Positions 1 to 12,574 are shown, counted from the stretch's first letter. The stretch: DNA of 64,000 nucleotides from Bog-473 sp963756025 (GCA_963756025.1 CAVWMF010000005.1:372001-436000); one strand, 5' to 3'. Numbers and translations are program-made. The notes: generated by a model not told the origin, from the letters alone.

Positions 1-689
1 CCGGCGGGCTTGAGCAGCTCGCCGGCCGTGGCCGTGATGTCGAGGATGTCGTCGCGGATCTGGAACACCATGCCGAAGCAGTGGCCGTACTCGGTCAGGG
101 CATCGACTTCGTGTGTCGGGCGGCCGCCGGTGAGCGCCCCGATCCGGCACGAGGTGGAAGTGAGGGCGGCTGTCTTCCCGGTGATCGCCCTGACGTAGTC
201 CTCCCGGCTGCGGGTGATCTGGAAGGCGGAGCGGACCTCGGAGACCTGCCCCTGACAGAGGTTGGCCAGCGTTTCGGCGAGCAGCGCGGCGACCTCGACG
301 CCCAAGCCGGCGGCGATCGCGGCCGATCGGGCCAACAGGTAGTCGCCGGCCACGATGGCGACCAAATTTCCGAAACGGCTGTTTACGCTCTCGACGTTGC
401 GGCGGATCGTGGCCTCGTCGATCACGTCGTCGTGATAGAGCGAGGCCAGATGGACGAGTTCGACCGCCACGGCCCCCATGAGCTCGTCGTGGGTCGCGTC
501 ACGCTCCCCACCGGTGGCCGCGGCGAGCGCCAGGAGGGGCCGAAGGCGTTTGCCACCTGCGGTGATGAGGTGTGTGGTCACCGAATCGAGGAAGCTGTCG
601 CCCGTGACCACATTGGCGTTGAGCAGGGGTTCGACGCGCCGCAACCCCTCCTCCAGGAGGGGCAGGTCGAGGGCTTCCGACGCATTCAC
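1..689 (-). CDS. Polyprenyl diphosphate synthase, C-terminus cut by window edge
   Basis: Trans-type prenyltransferase that condenses isopentenyl diphosphate onto an allylic primer, probably to make the menaquinone side chain. About 229 residues are visible from a GTG start at 689. They include the GGKR substrate-binding segment (about residue 45), the first aspartate-rich motif HDDVID (D87-D91) followed by TIRR, and the second motif RDDILD (213-217). A family member has about 310-330 residues, so roughly 90 lie beyond position 1. It is divergent from clpC, with 183 bases between the two starts. The product chain length (hepta-, octa- or nonaprenyl) cannot be told from this part. Confidence 0.92.
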   Translation of the reverse strand, partial: MNASEALDLPLLEEGLRRVEPLLNANVVTGDSFLDSVTTHLITAGGKRLRPLLALAAATGGERDATHDELMGAVAVELVHLASLYHDDVIDEATIRRNVESVNSRFGNLVAIVAGDYLLARSAAIAAGLGVEVAALLAETLANLCQGQVSEVRSAFQITRSREDYVRAITGKTAALTSTSCRIGALTGGRPTHEVDALTEYGHCFGMVFQIRDDILDITATAGELLKPA

Positions 690-872
690 TCCCCGTGACG
701 ATAGGCGACAGCCGAACTGGTGTGACAGCCGAACGATCGGGCGCCGGTCCGGGGTCGCCTCCAGCCTGGTCCCCAATGCGTTCCCAATATGATCCCAACA
801 TACGACCTGCCGCCGATTGGACAAGGGCCCGCAGGTACACTGAAGTACGAGTTAGAGAGAGAGGCGGTCAGG

Positions 873-3386
<2,514 letters not shown>

Positions 3387-3470
3387 GTCCGGCCCTTCGT
3401 CCCGGCAGGCGATCCCGGGGACCGGGTAGGTATCCCGCCGCTTGTCACAGCCTTTCCCTAGGGTGCCGCC

Positions 3471-4858
3471 ATGGCCCGACGGATCGAGATCTACCTCTGC
3501 ACCGCGTGTGAGGGCGTCGCCCCCCAATGGGTGGGGCGTTGCCCGCACTGCGGGCAGTGGAACACGCTGATGGCGTCCACGTCGCCGGCGGCGTCCCGGC
3601 GCAGGCGAGCGCCACGCCCTTGTCGAACGGCGCCGTCGCGGTGTCGCTCCGTCACGTCGATGGCTGCGAGGCCCTCCCGATGCCCACCGGGGTGGTGGAG
3701 GTCGACCGGGTGCTGGCCGGGGGTTTCGTCGCCGGCTCCGTCACGTTGGTCTTCGGTCCTCCCGGAGTGGGCAAGTCCACGCTTCTCTTCCAGGTGCTGG
3801 CCTCGGTGGCCGGCTCCGGCGTCGACGTGCTCCTGGCCTCGGCCGAGGAGTCGTTGACCCAGGTGAGCGGGCGCGCCGCCCGGATCGGGGCCGTGCCGGA
3901 GAATCTGCTGGCCCTGGCCGGTAACGACGTCGTCGCCATTGAGGAGGCCATCGTCCATCACCGACCGGCCCTGGTCGTCGTCGACTCGATCCAGACCGTC
4001 TCCGACGACGAATTGCCGGGCTCCGCCGGGAGCCTGGCCCAGGTCAGAGCCTGCGTGGACCGCCTCACCCGCCTGGCCAAATCAACCGGCATCCCGATCG
4101 TCCTGGTGGGCCACGTCACCAAGGACGGCGACCTGGCCGGCCCCCGGGCCGTCGAGCACCTGGTCGACACCGTCCTGTCCTTCGACGGGGACCGGCACCA
4201 TGCCCTGCGCATGCTCACGGCGGTGAAGCACCGGTTCGGTCCCGCCGGCGAGGTGGGGATCTTCGAAATGCGCGAGGACGGCCTGCGGGCCGTGCCCGAT
4301 CCCGGGCCCATGTTGTTGGGGGACCGGATGCCCAGCGTCCCCGGCAGCGTCGTCGTGCCGGTTCTCCAGGGTCGGCGCCCGCTGCTGGTCGAGGTGCAGG
4401 CCCTGCTCGGGCCGGGAGCGGAGGGGACACGACCCAAGACGCTGGGCATCGACGCCGCCCGGGTGACCCTGTTGCTGGCCGTGCTGAGCAGCCGGGCCGG
4501 GGTCGCCGTCGGACCGGCCGAGGTCTTCGTGGCCGCCGTCGGCGGTATCAACATCGTCGAGCCGGCCGTGGATCTGGGGGTGGCTCTCGCCGTGGCGTCG
4601 GCCGCCGAAGGGCTGGTGGTGCCGCCCGAGTTCGTCGTGTTCGGCGAGCTCGGACTGGCCGGCGAGGTCCGTATGGTCCCGGGCGCCGAGCGCCGGTTGG
4701 CCGAAGCGTGGCGAGCCGGCTTCAGCCGGGCCCTCGTGCCTGCGTCCACATCGGGCGAGGGTGTCCCACCGGGCATGGTGCTCCACCGTGTCCGTACGCT
4801 CGACGAGGCACTGACCAGTACGATTCCCCTGTGGTCGAACGTGGCAGCCAGCCGCTGA
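3471..4858 (+). CDS. radA: DNA repair protein RadA (one frame break)
   Basis: RecA-like ATPase that aids branch migration in recombination. The start is ATG 3471. The N-terminal zinc finger is C10-x2-C13 and C24-x2-C27. Walker A is GPPGVGKST, the family KNRFG motif appears as KHRFG, and the C-terminal third is the Lon-protease-like domain. The frame breaks near 3569, right after the zinc finger (WNTL), where one base seems missing. Restoring it gives 462 residues, the usual RadA length. The 3' end overlaps the start of disA by 28 bases, the conserved radA-disA arrangement of Gram-positive bacteria, and translation is probably coupled. Confidence 0.92.
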
Positions 4859-5884
4859 ACGACGCGCTCGCGCTGGTTGCCCCCGGGCACGGCGCTGCGC
4901 GAGGGGCTCGACCGGATCCTCCAGGCCAAGCACGGGGCGTTGATCGTCGTGGGCGATGATCCTGCCGTGCTCTCCGTGTGCACGGGGGGTTTCCTGCTCG
5001 ATGCGGAGTACAGCCCCCAGCGGCTCTCCGAGTTGGCGAAAATGGACGGCGCCATCATTCTGGCTGCCGATGCCTCCCGGATCGCCCGGGCCAACGTCCA
5101 CCTGGTGCCCAAGGCGAGCATCGCCACGACCGAGACCGGCACCCGGCACCGCACGGCCGAACGGGTGGCCCGCTCCATCGACGTACCCGTGATCGCCGTC
5201 TCCGAAGCCATGGCCACCATCGCGGTCTACCGCAACGGCCTCAAGCACACGAGCCAGTCGTCGGGGTGGTTGATCGACCGCTCCAGCCAGGCGCTGGCCA
5301 CCCAGCAGCGCTTCCGCATGCGCTTCGACGATGCCCTGACGGTGCTGACGCGGCTCGAGATGGAGGACACGGTCTCGGTGCGCGACGTCGTCGCCGTGCT
5401 GCAACCGGGGGAGATGGTGCGCCGCATCGCGGAGGAGATCGACGGGCATCTCGTCGAGCTGGGCTCCGACGGGCGCCTGGTGCAGCTGCAGGCGGTCGAG
5501 CTCAGCGCCGGCGTCAGCGACACCGTCTCGCTGGTCCTGCGCGACTACGCCGGCCCGCTGGCCCAGGCGCGCCTGCGGACGCTCTCGGCCGACCACCTGA
5601 TGGACCTGCCCCACGTGGTGGCCATTCTGGGCCTGCCGTCGCCCGACGACCAGCTGTTCGCCGAGATGGCCCCGCACGGCTACCGGCTCCTGCACCGCCT
5701 GCCCCAGCTGGCCCCGGTCCTCATCGAACGGCTGGTGGAGCGCTTCGCCACCCTGCCCGAGATCATGTCGGCCAGCGCGACCGAACTGGAGTCCGTCGAG
5801 GGGATCGGCGCCGCCACGGCCCGTCTCATCCGCGACGGGTTGGCCCGCATGGTCGAGGCGAGCATCTTCGAGCGGTACGAATAG
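4831..5884 (+). CDS. disA: Diadenylate cyclase DisA (frame break near the N-terminus)
   Basis: Makes cyclic di-AMP from two ATP and scans DNA for damage. The DAC domain shows the catalytic DGA triad in KMDGAII and the RHRTAER motif. A helical linker follows, and the C-terminal helix-hairpin-helix region (VEGIGAATARLIRDG) binds branched DNA. The best start is GTG 4831, giving LNDALALVAPG in one frame and then PGTALREGLDRIL in the next. The break is in a run of five C at 4880-4884, where four C would restore one frame and a 350-residue protein. A TTG at 4877 would open the unbroken part alone but loses about 15 conserved residues. Confidence 0.92.
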
Positions 5885-5894
5885 TGGGCGAATC

Positions 5895-5903
5895 TGGTAA
5901 AAT
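5895..5903 (+). promoter_or_regulatory. Possible extended -10 promoter for carD
   Basis: TGGTAAAAT stands out from GC-rich surroundings just after the disA stop and about 95 bases before the carD start. It fits an extended -10 element (TGn plus TAAAAT). No convincing -35 hexamer lies 17 bases upstream. Inferred only. Confidence 0.35.
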
Positions 5904-5998
5904 GAGAAGCTGCCGTTCGGCCGACTGACCTGTCGGGACCGGTGCGGCACCTCTGAAATCGTCGCTGGCCCGGCGCCGTGTCCGTGCAAGGGAGTTCC

Positions 5999-6475
5999 GT
6001 GTTCAAGGTCGGAGACAAAGTCGTATACCCCCACCATGGGGCAGCCGTCATCGAGAAGCGTGAAACCAAGGTGGCTTTCGGCGAGAAGCGCGAGTACCTC
6101 GTGCTCCGCCTGGCCTACGGGGATCTGATCCTCAACGTGCCCGCCGACAACACCGAGGGCGTCGGCCTGCGTGAAGTGATCAACGACGAAGAGGTCGAGG
6201 AGGTCTTCGCCGTGCTGCGCAAGAAGGAAGCGCGCATGCCGACGAACTGGTCCCGCCGCTACAAGAACCACTCCGAGAAGCTGCGCTCCGGTGACATCTA
6301 CCAAGTCGCCGAAGTGGTGCGGAACCTCTCCATCAGGGACAAGGACAAGGGTCTGTCCGCCGGTGAGAAGCGGATGCTGCAACGGGCCCGCCAGATCCTC
6401 GTCTCCGAGCTGACCTTCGCCCTCAACGTGGACGAAGAGACGGCGGAAGAGCGTCTGAACGACGCGTTGACCTAA
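5999..6475 (+). CDS. carD: CarD-family RNA polymerase-binding transcription regulator
   Basis: Binds the RNA polymerase beta subunit and stabilises open complexes at rRNA and other promoters; essential in mycobacteria. The protein begins VFKVGDKVVYPHHGAAVIE, the standard CarD N-terminus. A Tudor-like RNA polymerase interaction domain follows, then a basic helical C-terminal DNA-binding domain (NWSRRYKNHSEKL, GEKRMLQRARQIL). I chose GTG 5999 because AAGGGAG lies just upstream and homologues start at this Phe-Lys-Val-Gly; an in-frame GTG at 5978 would add seven residues. The 158-residue length is normal. IspD follows after 10 bases, the usual carD-ispD-ispF order in actinobacteria. Confidence 0.95.
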   Translation: MFKVGDKVVYPHHGAAVIEKRETKVAFGEKREYLVLRLAYGDLILNVPADNTEGVGLREVINDEEVEEVFAVLRKKEARMPTNWSRRYKNHSEKLRSGDIYQVAEVVRNLSIRDKDKGLSAGEKRMLQRARQILVSELTFALNVDEETAEERLNDALT

Positions 6476-6485
6476 CGGCGACGCC

Positions 6486-7127
6486 GTGTCCACGGTGTGG
6501 GCGATCGTGGTGGCCGGCGGTTCGGGCCAGCGCTTCGGCCAGATGAAACAGTTCGCCGTCCTGGCGGAGCGTCCGGTCGTCGAGTGGGCGGTTGCGGCCT
6601 GCCGCCCCTCCTGCGCCGGTGTGGTCCTGGTCGTCCCCCGCGGGTCGGGGATCGGGGCGACGCACGGAGCCGATGTCGTCGTCGAAGGTGGAGGCACGCG
6701 GGCCGAGTCGGTCCGCCTCGGCCTCGCCGCCGTCCCGGGATCGTCCGAGGTGATCGTGGTGCACGACGCCGCCCGCCCTCTGGCCTCTGACGCGCTGTTC
6801 CGTGCCGTGATCGCGGCCGTCGTCTCCGAGGGCGCCGGCGGGGCCATCCCCGGGGTGCCCGTGAGCGACACCATCAAGGTGGTGGACGCCGGCGGCAACG
6901 TGACCCGCACCCTCGACCGCGCTTCTCTTGTTGCGGTGCAGACGCCCCAGGCGTTCGGGGCGGAGCTCCTGCGCCGGGCCCATGCCACCGGGGCGGAGGC
7001 GACCGACGATGCCGCGCTGGTCGAGGCGCTCGGCGCTACCGTGCGGGTCGTCCCCGGCGATCCCCGCAACCTGAAGATCACCACCCCCGCCGACCTGGGC
7101 ACGGCCGAAGGACTCTTGAGAGGTTGA
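6486..7127 (+). CDS. ispD: 2-C-methyl-D-erythritol 4-phosphate cytidylyltransferase
   Basis: Third step of the MEP isoprenoid pathway: joins CTP to methylerythritol 4-phosphate. The GTG start at 6486 gives the nucleotide-binding loop VAGGSGQRFG at the N-terminus. VVHDAARPL, AVQTPQAF and ATDDAALVE are the family motifs, and the 213-residue length is a little short of the usual 225-235. The end overlaps ispF by four bases (TTGA), so the two are translationally coupled. The isoprenoid precursors feed enzymes such as the polyprenyl synthase at the start of the window. Confidence 0.93.
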   Translation: MSTVWAIVVAGGSGQRFGQMKQFAVLAERPVVEWAVAACRPSCAGVVLVVPRGSGIGATHGADVVVEGGGTRAESVRLGLAAVPGSSEVIVVHDAARPLASDALFRAVIAAVVSEGAGGAIPGVPVSDTIKVVDAGGNVTRTLDRASLVAVQTPQAFGAELLRRAHATGAEATDDAALVEALGATVRVVPGDPRNLKITTPADLGTAEGLLRG

Positions 7128-7600
7128 GCGTGCGTATAGGACAAGGCATCGACATCCACCGGTTCTCCGAGGATCCCCACCGGCCGCTGGTGCTCGGGGG
7201 CGTGGTCATCGAGGGGGCGCGGGGTCTGGGTGGCCATAGCGATGCCGATGCGGTCTGCCACGCGATCTCCGATGCCCTGCTCGGTGCGGTGGGACTCGGC
7301 GACCTGGGCCGGCACTTTCCCGACACCGATCCGGTCTGGGAAGGGGCGAACAGCGTGGAGCTGTTGACCCAGGTGGTGCGCATGGCACGCGAACAGGGCT
7401 ACGTGTGTGCGAATGCGGACTGCACCGTGGTGGCAGACACGCCCCGCCTGGCTCCCTACACCGAGGCCATGATGGCCAAGCTGACCGCAGTCCTCGGTGC
7501 CCCGGTCTCGGTGAAGGCCACCCGGGCCGAGGGGCTGGGCGCCCTGGGCCGGGCCGAAGGTGTCGCCTGCCTGGCCGTCGTGCTCCTGGAACAGGCATGA
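7124..7600 (+). CDS. ispF: 2-C-methyl-D-erythritol 2,4-cyclodiphosphate synthase
   Basis: Cyclises the CDP-methylerythritol phosphate intermediate in the MEP pathway, releasing CMP. The zinc ligands are seen in GIDIHRF (D10, H12) and in the GGHSDADAV motif. The C-terminal third shows KATRAEGLGALGR, the conserved family segment. The product of 158 residues is normal. The start is TTG 7124, overlapping the ispD stop, or GTG 7130, which has GAGAGG seven bases upstream. The stop overlaps the next start as ATGA. Confidence 0.94.
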   Translation: MSVRIGQGIDIHRFSEDPHRPLVLGGVVIEGARGLGGHSDADAVCHAISDALLGAVGLGDLGRHFPDTDPVWEGANSVELLTQVVRMAREQGYVCANADCTVVADTPRLAPYTEAMMAKLTAVLGAPVSVKATRAEGLGALGRAEGVACLAVVLLEQA

Positions 7601-8550
7601 CCCCGCCATCGGGTCGTCGTGGCGCGCCCCGGAGTGGGGGAAGCGCCGCAGGCGGGGGGCGTGGTTCTCGGGGTGGTGGCGGGGGCAGTAGTGGGGGCGG
7701 CGGACGCAGTGGGCCGAGCCGGAGTGGTGGGGGGCCCGGCGGCGACGCCGCGCGTCGGGGCCGTCCGCACCGTCCCGATCAGCGTGAGCCGAGCGAGCTC
7801 GGCGGCGACCAGGTCGAGGGGCGACAGGCCGTGCTCGAACTCCTGTCGGTGGGTCGGCGCACCGTTCGCCAGATCCTGCTCGCTGAAGATCAGGATCCCT
7901 CCCCCCTGCTGGACCGCATTGAGGAGCTGGCGTCCCGTCTGCGCGTCCCCGTCGAGACGGTGCCACGTCATCGGCTCGATGCGCAGGCCCGCACCGAGGC
8001 GCCCCAGGGCGTCCTGGCGTTCGCACGCCCGGTGGAGCCTGTCGCGCTGGAGGACCTCTGCGCGCCGTCCCGGCAAGGGGTACAGCCCTTCCTGCTCGTC
8101 GCCGCGGGGATCACCGACCCCCGCAACCTCGGCGCGCTCCTCCGTAGCGTCGAGTGCGCGGGAGTGAACGGGGTGGTGCTGCCCCGTCACCGTTCGGCCC
8201 GCCTGTCGCCGACGGTGGCCAAGACGGCGGCGGGTGCGATCGAGCACCTCCGTTTCGCCGTGGTCGGCGGCATACCGGCAGCTCTCTCGCAGATGACCGA
8301 GCTCGGGGTGTGGTCCGTCGGTCTGGCCGGGGAGTCGCCGCAGTCGCTCTACGACCTCCCGCTCGGTGAGGGCCCGATCGCCCTGGTGGTCGGCAGCGAG
8401 GAGAAGGGGCTGGCCCCACTGGTCCGCCGCCGCTGCGACGCCGTGGTCTCCATTCCCCAGCACGGCTCGCTCCCGTCGCTCAACGTGGGCGTGGCCGGTG
8501 CCGTGGCGGCCTTCGAAGTGGCCCGCCAACGTGGCGTCGCGCGGCCCTGA
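7597..8550 (+). CDS. rlmB: 23S rRNA (guanosine-2'-O-)-methyltransferase, RlmB/TrmH family
   Basis: SPOUT methyltransferase that 2'-O-methylates a guanosine in 23S rRNA. After a Gly/Ser/Arg-rich, probably disordered tail of about 75 residues comes the substrate-binding domain (VEGRQAVLELL). The trefoil-knot catalytic domain follows, with ITDPRNLGALLRS (motif 1), VVGSEEKGL (motif 2) and SLNVGVAGAVAAFE (motif 3). It is 317 residues from ATG 7597, which overlaps the ispF stop by four bases. The low-complexity tail is typical of actinobacterial RlmB. The exact methylated position is inferred from the family. Confidence 0.9.
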   Translation: MTPPSGRRGAPRSGGSAAGGGRGSRGGGGGSSGGGGRSGPSRSGGGPGGDAARRGRPHRPDQREPSELGGDQVEGRQAVLELLSVGRRTVRQILLAEDQDPSPLLDRIEELASRLRVPVETVPRHRLDAQARTEAPQGVLAFARPVEPVALEDLCAPSRQGVQPFLLVAAGITDPRNLGALLRSVECAGVNGVVLPRHRSARLSPTVAKTAAGAIEHLRFAVVGGIPAALSQMTELGVWSVGLAGESPQSLYDLPLGEGPIALVVGSEEKGLAPLVRRRCDAVVSIPQHGSLPSLNVGVAGAVAAFEVARQRGVARP

Positions 8551-8644
8551 CTGTCGACGTGCGGGTTGTGGCTTCAGGTCGCCACCGGCGGCGGTCACCC
8601 CCTGGAGTCGCCGGTTGTGCCTGAAATCAGAGGTTGTCGGATGG

Positions 8645-8717
8645 AGCCCGAGGCAGGAATCGAACCCGCGACATCTTCATTACAAGTGAAGTGCTCTACC
8701 AACTGAGCTACTCGGGC
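8645..8717 (-). tRNA. tRNA-Thr (anticodon TGT)
   Basis: On the minus strand the acceptor stem GCCCGAG pairs perfectly with CTCGGGC. The D-arm holds AGCTCAGTTGG, the anticodon loop is CTTGTAA with anticodon TGT between ACTTCA and TGAAGA arms, and the T-arm holds GGTTCGATTCC. The discriminator base is T. No CCA is encoded. 73 bases; it reads ACA threonine codons. Confidence 0.97.
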
Positions 8718-8852
8718 GGCAGACCCATCCTAGGTCTTCTGGCCGGGGCCACTTTGGGAGAAGCGAGACCAACTGCGCGGTGACCAGTGGGCGGGGACAG
8801 GGCAGGCACTTGGGGGTAAGTTTGAGCCGTAGGTCAAGGCGAGGGAGGAGAT

Positions 8853-9098
8853 ATGGCTGAAGTGCCACCGACCGAACCTCAACTCTGGTTCGGGAAGAAG
8901 GAGGGTCTGCTGGGCTTCGGTCCCACCACGAGGCAGGGCCGCGTGGTCACGGTTCTCTACGTCCTCCTCGTGGTCGTGGCTGTATTCACCTACTCCCAGC
9001 TCGCCCTCACCGCCTTTGTGGTGGCCTTCTATACGGTTGCCTTCGGATCGGTCGTCATCGTCAAGTCCGACCTCATGAAAGACCGCCAGTCGCGCTGA
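8853..9098 (+). CDS. Small membrane protein of unknown function
   Basis: 81 residues with a soluble start (AEVPPTEPQLWFGKKEG) and two hydrophobic segments at about residues 30-47 and 49-68, ending in a basic tail. I recognise no family with certainty. The ATG at 8853 has GGAGGAG a few bases upstream, a strong ribosome site, which supports a real gene. It lies alone between the divergent tRNA-Thr and the convergent CtaG-like gene. Confidence 0.75.
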   Translation: MAEVPPTEPQLWFGKKEGLLGFGPTTRQGRVVTVLYVLLVVVAVFTYSQLALTAFVVAFYTVAFGSVVIVKSDLMKDRQSR

Positions 9099-9102
9099 GC
9101 AC

Positions 9103-10147
9103 TCATGATTCTGGCCGGTCGCGTCCGCTGACGTCGTCGCTCGAAACGTCGGGAGCCGCCGGGTGGCCCGGAGCGCCATGGAGCGGCTCGCCGATACCGG
9201 GCAGTGCCCCGGCCACCGCGAGGGCGACGGGTTGACCGGGGCCCTGCCGTGACCGCCTGCGTTCGGCCCGCTCGAACTGGCGCTGGACATCGGCCCACAC
9301 GAGGCGATCGTCCACGCTGACTTCCTCTTCGGACGTGGGTGCTCCGATGAGACCGATGGCGCCGACGGTGAGGAGGACGATCAACATGGTCAACTTCGAA
9401 ACGAACCCGGCAATCTGCTGGTCATTGAGTGGGCGCAGGTCGATTGCGGTCTTTGACCCGGCAAACACCGCATAGAGCGGATGCGGCGAAAGGATGAGGA
9501 CAAAGGAGAGGAAGGCCGGCACGACCGCCTGCGCCGCGAGGTAGCCAAAGCACATGATTGGCCGCAGCCGTGGGATGCCCGGTACGCGCCCGAGCACGGG
9601 GAGCCACAGCACCAACCCAGCGAGAACCGTTGTTACCGCGAGCAGGCCACGCAGGGCGGGTGATGACGATTGCGCCTGCACCACCGGCGGGGTCATGGCG
9701 GCAACGCTGAGGACGGTGACGAGGCCAATCGCCGTTGCCGGACGCCGAGCGACGATTCAGGGCGGCGTCGATCACCGCGGGGCGAGTGATCCGTTCCAGG
9801 AGATCGTAGGGGAGTCCCAAAAGGAGCATCGGGGGCACGGCCAGCAGCAAGATCAAGCGTTGGACAACGAGCGCCGTGAGTGACCAGTGCGCGGCCAGGT
9901 CGGCCACGGGCCAGGTGAGAGCGATCAACGACGCGGCGCACGCACCAGTGAATAATGCGACATCGTGCCGGCTCCAACGGATCGGATGATCGCTCGACCG
10001 CACGAGGCGACGGTGGCCGAGGACGACCAAGGTCACAACGAGGACGATGGCTACCCAGGCGGTCAGGTGGATATCCCACTCATAGGGTCTGTGCATAGTC
10101 CCCGCGATCGGAAAACCGACGTCGGCGTTCCAGGCCGCATGCACCAC
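9103..10147 (-). CDS. CtaG-like cytochrome c oxidase assembly membrane protein (one frame break)
   Basis: Multi-spanning protein of the caa3-type CtaG family, thought to help load copper into cytochrome oxidase. The first part, from 10147, begins WNADVGF and contains VALFTGACAASLIALTWP and LAAHWSLTALVVQRLILLL. The second part continues with LRGLLAVTTVLAGLVLWLPVLG, PIMCFGYLAAQ and further helices, then a soluble tail of about 75 residues. The two parts lie in different frames joined near 9760; one base removed gives about 347 residues. A second, only distantly similar CtaG-like gene is at 13791. The neighbouring cox genes support a role in oxidase assembly. Confidence 0.75.
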
Positions 10148-10239
10148 GAGGCATGTGCTGGCAACCCGTTGACGTCAGATTAAGTCTGCCGCTCGCTCGA
10201 CTTCAAGGGGCTAGGGCGCAGCAGGTACGATCTGGGTTT

Positions 10240-10646
10240 ATGCACCGTGCGACGGCAGCGGCGCTCGACGCTGCTTGCATCATCGTTTTTGTCGCAATTG
10301 GAAGGGCGTCCCATGCCGATGGCGAGACGATCTCCGGGATGGTCAGCACCTCATGGCCGTTTCTTGCCGGGGCAGGCGCGGGTTGGGTACTGGGGCGGGC
10401 ATGGCGCCGTGCCTTTGAGCCTGCGCCGACCGGCGTCATCGTGTGGCTGACCTGCGTCGCTGTGGGCATGACAGCGCGGGCGCTGTCAGGCCAGGGCACG
10501 CGTTCGCATTTGTGCTCGTTGCGCTCGCATTTCTCGGGACGGAGTTGGTCGGTTGGCGCTGCATCTACGTGGTTGCCTCAGGTCGACGCGGTCAGGTCGA
10601 CGCGGTCGGACCTGACGGGGGCGGACCTGACGCGGTCACAGGCTGA
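10240..10646 (+). CDS. DUF3054 membrane protein (one frame break)
   Basis: Short protein with about four membrane helices and the DUF3054 pattern: FVAIGRASHADGE, then TSWPFLAGAGAGWVLGRAW, VGMTARALSGQG and, in the next frame, AFAFVLVALAFLGTELVGWR. The frame breaks near 10495, where one missing base would join the halves into 135 residues. The function of the family is unknown. ATG 10240 has no clear Shine-Dalgarno, and a possible -10 (TACGAT) ends only about eight bases before it, so the transcript might be leaderless. Confidence 0.75.
10581..10638. repeat. Short direct repeats at the 3' end of the DUF3054 gene
   Basis: GGTCGACGCGGTC occurs twice in direct tandem (from 10581 and 10595), followed by two copies of GCGGACCTGACG-like sequence and another CGCGGTCA. 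It falls within the last codons of the DUF3054 frame. Probably a local slippage duplication. Confidence 0.6.
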
Positions 10647-10732
10647 CAGGGGCGCAGTGATCCAACCAGTCGACGAGCGGTAGCGTCACGGCCCATGGGG
10701 GCAATGACGAATTCCGTGAAGGATGACGCCTG

Positions 10733-12574
10733 ATGCCCGGAATGGGACACGCGCCAGGGGCGGGCGACTCGGAGATCGTCCACCAGTTCCACACGGCACT
10801 CGGCCGCCAGGCGGCGTTAATTTTCGTGGTGTTGCTTCTCCTTTTCGTGGCCTGGAACGGATTGCGATCTTTGCAGTACCGCAGGGCCGCGGCCAAGGGA
10901 GAGCCGTTCCCACCAGACCGCCGGCGTGTCGCTCCCGAGCCCCCGGCTCGTCGCATGCTGAGGATTGGTTTCGGTGTGCTCTGGGTCATCGACGGCCTAC
11001 TGCAATTGCAGCAAGCCATGCCCCTCGGCATGCCTCCAAACGTCCTGCGACCGGCTGCCTCGAACTCTCCCGAATGGGTGCAGCGCCTCGTGGGCTTCGG
11101 CGTCGAGGCATGGACCCGTCACCCGACGTCAGCCGCCGCCTCAGCCGTTTGGATCCAAGTGGGTATCGGGCTGTTCCTTCTTGTCGCCCCCCGCGGGTAC
11201 TGGTCGCGCCTGGCCGGCCTGGGGAGCGTCGGATGGGGGCTGGTGGTCTGGGTCTTCGGCGAAGCGTTCGGAGGCCTCTTCGCGCCGGGTCTCACCGTGC
11301 TGTTCGGCGCCCCCGGCGGCGTCCTCCTCTACGTGGTGGCCGGTGGCCTCGTGGCGTTGCCCGACCGGGCCTGGGTCGGGCAACGATTGGGCCGTACCGT
11401 CACCGCTACCGCCGGCGCCTTCCTTCTCGCTCATGGCCGTTCTACAGGCCTGGCCCGGTCGAGGGTTCTGGCAAGGCGGGACCTCGACGAAGCCCGGAAC
11501 TCTGGCCGGGATGGTGGAGCAGATGGCCGCAACATCCCAGCCCCATTTCACATCGTCGGCCGTCGCATCGTTTGGCTCGTTCGACATGGCCCACGGGTGG
11601 GCGGTCAATCTCTTCGTGGTGGTGGCCTTGTCCGTGCCGGGTCTGGCCCTGCTCTCGGGTCGCCGCAAACTCCTCTACCCGACCGTGCTCGCGTCTGATC
11701 GTGCTGGGGTTGGCGGACTGGGTTCTCATCGAGGACTTCGGCGTATTGGGCGGGACCGGAACCGATCCAAACTCGATCGTGCCCATGCTGCTTCTTCTGG
11801 TGGCTGGCTACCTGGCGATAACCAGGGCACCGGCCATGGTCGTCGACGCCGTTCCGGCCGAGGAGCCAGCCAACGGAGAGATGGCGTCGACGCACCGGTG
11901 GTGGGAGCTCCTCGATTCGGGATACGCCGGACGCCTCGCCGCGGCCGTGGGTGCCATTGTGGTGGTGCTGGTAGGGACTGCCCCGATGGTGGCGGCATCG
12001 GTCAACAGCCGCACCGATCCGGACCTGGTGGAGGCGATCAACGGAGCGCCGCAGGCATCCTCCCGGCCGGCGCCCGATTTCCACCTCGTGAATCAGCGGG
12101 GGCAGCGGGTGTCGTTGATCGAGCCTGCGGGGGTACACGGTGGCCATGACCTTCCTCGATCCCGTGTGCACCACGGACTGCCCCGTCATCGCTCAGGAAT
12201 TCAAGGCGGCGAGCCTGATGCTCGGATCCGCTGCGGGCAAAGTCCGCTTCGTTGCCATCGCCGCCAACCCCCAATACCACTCGGTCACCGCCATCGACGA
12301 CTTCGATCGCCAGGAGGGGCTCGACTCCCAGTCGAACTGGCTCTACCTCACAGGTTCGGCATCCAACCTGGCGGCCGTCCTGAATTCGTACGGCGTTGCG
12401 GTAACCAATGGCGTAGCAGGCTCGATGACGATTCACGCCGACCTGGCGTACGTCATCGATCCCCACGGCATCACCCGCTGGATCATCGACGCTGACCCCG
12501 GGTCGAACTCTGCTGAGCGCTCGTCATTTTCCAGTTTGCTCGTTTCGGAGATCGACCAGGTCATGCACTCATGA
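10733..12574 (+). CDS. SCO1/SenC-type protein with a large N-terminal membrane domain (three frame breaks)
   Basis: Two-part protein. Residues 1 to about 400 form a multi-spanning membrane region (FVVLLLLFVAWNGLRSL, IGFGVLWVIDGLLQLQQAMP, WIQVGIGLFLLVAPRGYW, further helices and a late one at about 390-410). After an extracytoplasmic linker comes a thioredoxin-fold domain beginning APDFHLVNQRGQRVSLI, with MTFLDPVCTTDCP (CxxxCP, the copper-binding motif of SCO proteins) and a later TIHADLAYVIDPHG segment that supplies the expected histidine. SCO proteins metallate the CuA site of oxidase subunit II. Frames change near 11428, 11695 and 12127; three bases removed give 612 residues. The stop overlaps the next start as ATGA. 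Confidence 0.78.

Noticed and set aside
4082..8026. A 1314-codon open frame on the minus strand across radA-disA-carD-ispD-ispF-rlmB
   Set aside because: It is antisense to recognisable genes, has a low-complexity composition and no family motifs. Long antisense frames are expected in GC-rich DNA.
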